The notes under the pieces were generated by a model. The model was not told the origin of the DNA, ran no database searches, and saw only the letters and a program-made list of their open reading frames with translations. Source: Opitutales bacterium (lineage in GTDB: Bacteria > Verrucomicrobiota > Verrucomicrobiia > Opitutales > T3Sed10-336). Taken from it: a stretch of 5,600 bases of DNA. Shown here in pieces: positions 4,904 through 5,600 of the stretch. Every line of letters starts with the position of its first letter. Position 1 is the stretch's first letter. The position numbers and the translations under genes are program-made. Location of the stretch: the NCBI GenBank assembly GCA_007132315.1, contig SLOW01000155.1, forward strand, positions 1-5,600. Reading direction: 5' to 3'.

Positions 4904-5600
4904 ATGAAACGCCCGAAGGTGAACCCATACAGCGACCCCAAGCGCCCGCACCTGAAATGGTATGTTGGCTACCGGGATAGCGACGGCAAACAGAAGCGCC
5001 GATTCTTCAAAATCAAGAAAGAAGCTGAAAAATTCGTTGCTGAGTTTTCGGATGATCAAGAAGAGTTAGGTAAAGGTGCTGGTGACTTATCCCCCGCGCT
5101 GAAGAAAGAAGCGTTGGAATGCTGGAAGCTACTGGCCGCGCACGGTAAAACAATCCGTGACGCAACCAACCACTTCCTGATTCACCTGGAGCAAACCCAA
5201 AAATCGGAAAAGGTAAGCATTTTGGCCGAGGAGTTCGAAGCGGCAAAGAAGGCCGAAAGCGTTTCTGTTGCTTATATGCGTGATATTAGAACCCGGTTGC
5301 GGCGGTTTGTTGGCGAATATGGCGAACGGTATGCCTCCGAGATCACGCCTAAAGAGCTTCAGGGATACCTTGAGAAGTTACCCTACGAAAACCTAACCAA
5401 GAACCACCATAGGCGCGTTTTGAGCGCATTTTTTGGCTACTGCGAACGCCTTGGCTATTGCGCGGCGAATCCAATTGAGAAAACCGCCAAGGTAAAAGCA
5501 GTATCAGGAGAAATTAAGATATTTACCACTGATGAAGTAAAATGGTTATTGGCGGCGGCGCGGGAATTGAAGCACCTTGATGTTCTCGCCTCTTTGGCAA
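4904..5600 (+). CDS. Tyrosine recombinase (phage-type integrase), N-terminal part
   Basis: The gene is open at the right edge after 232 codons. Integrases of this family cut and join DNA at attachment sites to insert or excise mobile elements. Residues 18-48 (KWYVGYRDSDGKQKRRFFKI and following) look like a small beta-rich arm-type DNA-binding domain. Residues about 60-125 are helical and less familiar. Residues about 129-200 form a SAM-like core-binding domain, with RDIRTRLRRF, EITPKELQGYLEKL and RRVLSAFFGYCERLGYCAANP. IFTTDEVKWLLAAA then opens the catalytic domain, but the R-H-R-H-Y active-site residues are beyond the window, so activity cannot be judged. The ATG at 4904 is the only sensible start; a nearby ATG at 4896 stops at once. 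Base use is clearly more AT-rich than in pyrG and kdsA, which suggests recent acquisition. Confidence 0.88.
   Translation, partial: MKRPKVNPYSDPKRPHLKWYVGYRDSDGKQKRRFFKIKKEAEKFVAEFSDDQEELGKGAGDLSPALKKEALECWKLLAAHGKTIRDATNHFLIHLEQTQKSEKVSILAEEFEAAKKAESVSVAYMRDIRTRLRRFVGEYGERYASEITPKELQGYLEKLPYENLTKNHHRRVLSAFFGYCERLGYCAANPIEKTAKVKAVSGEIKIFTTDEVKWLLAAARELKHLDVLASLA

Larger units (their letters stand above)
4808..5600 (+). mobile_element. Left end of an integrated element (genomic island or prophage), runs off the window
   Basis: The call rests on three things seen together: a tRNA-Arg that breaks off at 4807, a sharp move to AT-richer sequence just after it, and a tyrosine recombinase gene reading away from the tRNA at 4904. 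Tyrosine recombinases commonly integrate into tRNA genes and sit beside the junction. The other end, cargo and second attachment site are outside the window, so the type of element cannot be named. Confidence 0.6.

Noticed and set aside
1..5600. CRISPR array, rRNA genes or insertion sequence ends
   Set aside because: No regularly spaced direct repeats, no rRNA-like blocks and no transposase were seen on either strand.

Overview
The window reads as bacterial chromosome from a Gram-negative organism. The evidence is kdsA, which makes the Kdo sugar of lipopolysaccharide, together with GC-rich coding sequence (44 of 60 bases are G or C at 2881-2940). The phylum cannot be fixed from this sequence. 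The integrase and radical SAM proteins look to me like relatives found in Verrucomicrobiota and other environmental Gram-negatives, but that is a recollection, not a search result.

Layout, left to right. The 5' end of proA (proline biosynthesis) leaves the window on the minus strand and has a strong-looking sigma70-type promoter at 415-444. A 210-base divergent intergenic region (404-613) is packed with four separate inverted repeats, the last of which looks like a dispersed REP-type repeat and ends four bases before the pyrG start codon. pyrG (CTP synthase) is complete in sequence but carries a one-base frameshift in a T run at 1284-1288, inside the synthetase domain. kdsA (Kdo-8-phosphate synthase, metal-dependent type) follows after 92 bases in the same direction. 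The two are probably cotranscribed, and CTP is needed downstream in the Kdo pathway to make CMP-Kdo. A radical SAM protein of unknown substrate lies convergent to kdsA on the minus strand (3194-4579).

From 4580 to 4903 there is no protein gene. This stretch holds a plausible tRNA promoter, the first 42 bases of a tRNA-Arg(TCT) that lose the tRNA pattern inside the 3' strand of the anticodon stem, and an AT-rich segment with inverted repeats. A tyrosine recombinase (integrase) then starts at 4904 and runs off the right edge. Base composition falls here (28 of 60 G or C at 5521-5580). The simplest reading is the left junction of an integrated element (genomic island or prophage) in or beside a tRNA-Arg gene, with nearly all of the element outside the window.

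The window is otherwise ordinary housekeeping sequence. The points that deserve a second look are the tRNA/integrase junction, the pyrG frameshift, the hairpin cluster ahead of pyrG, and the uncharacterised radical SAM protein.
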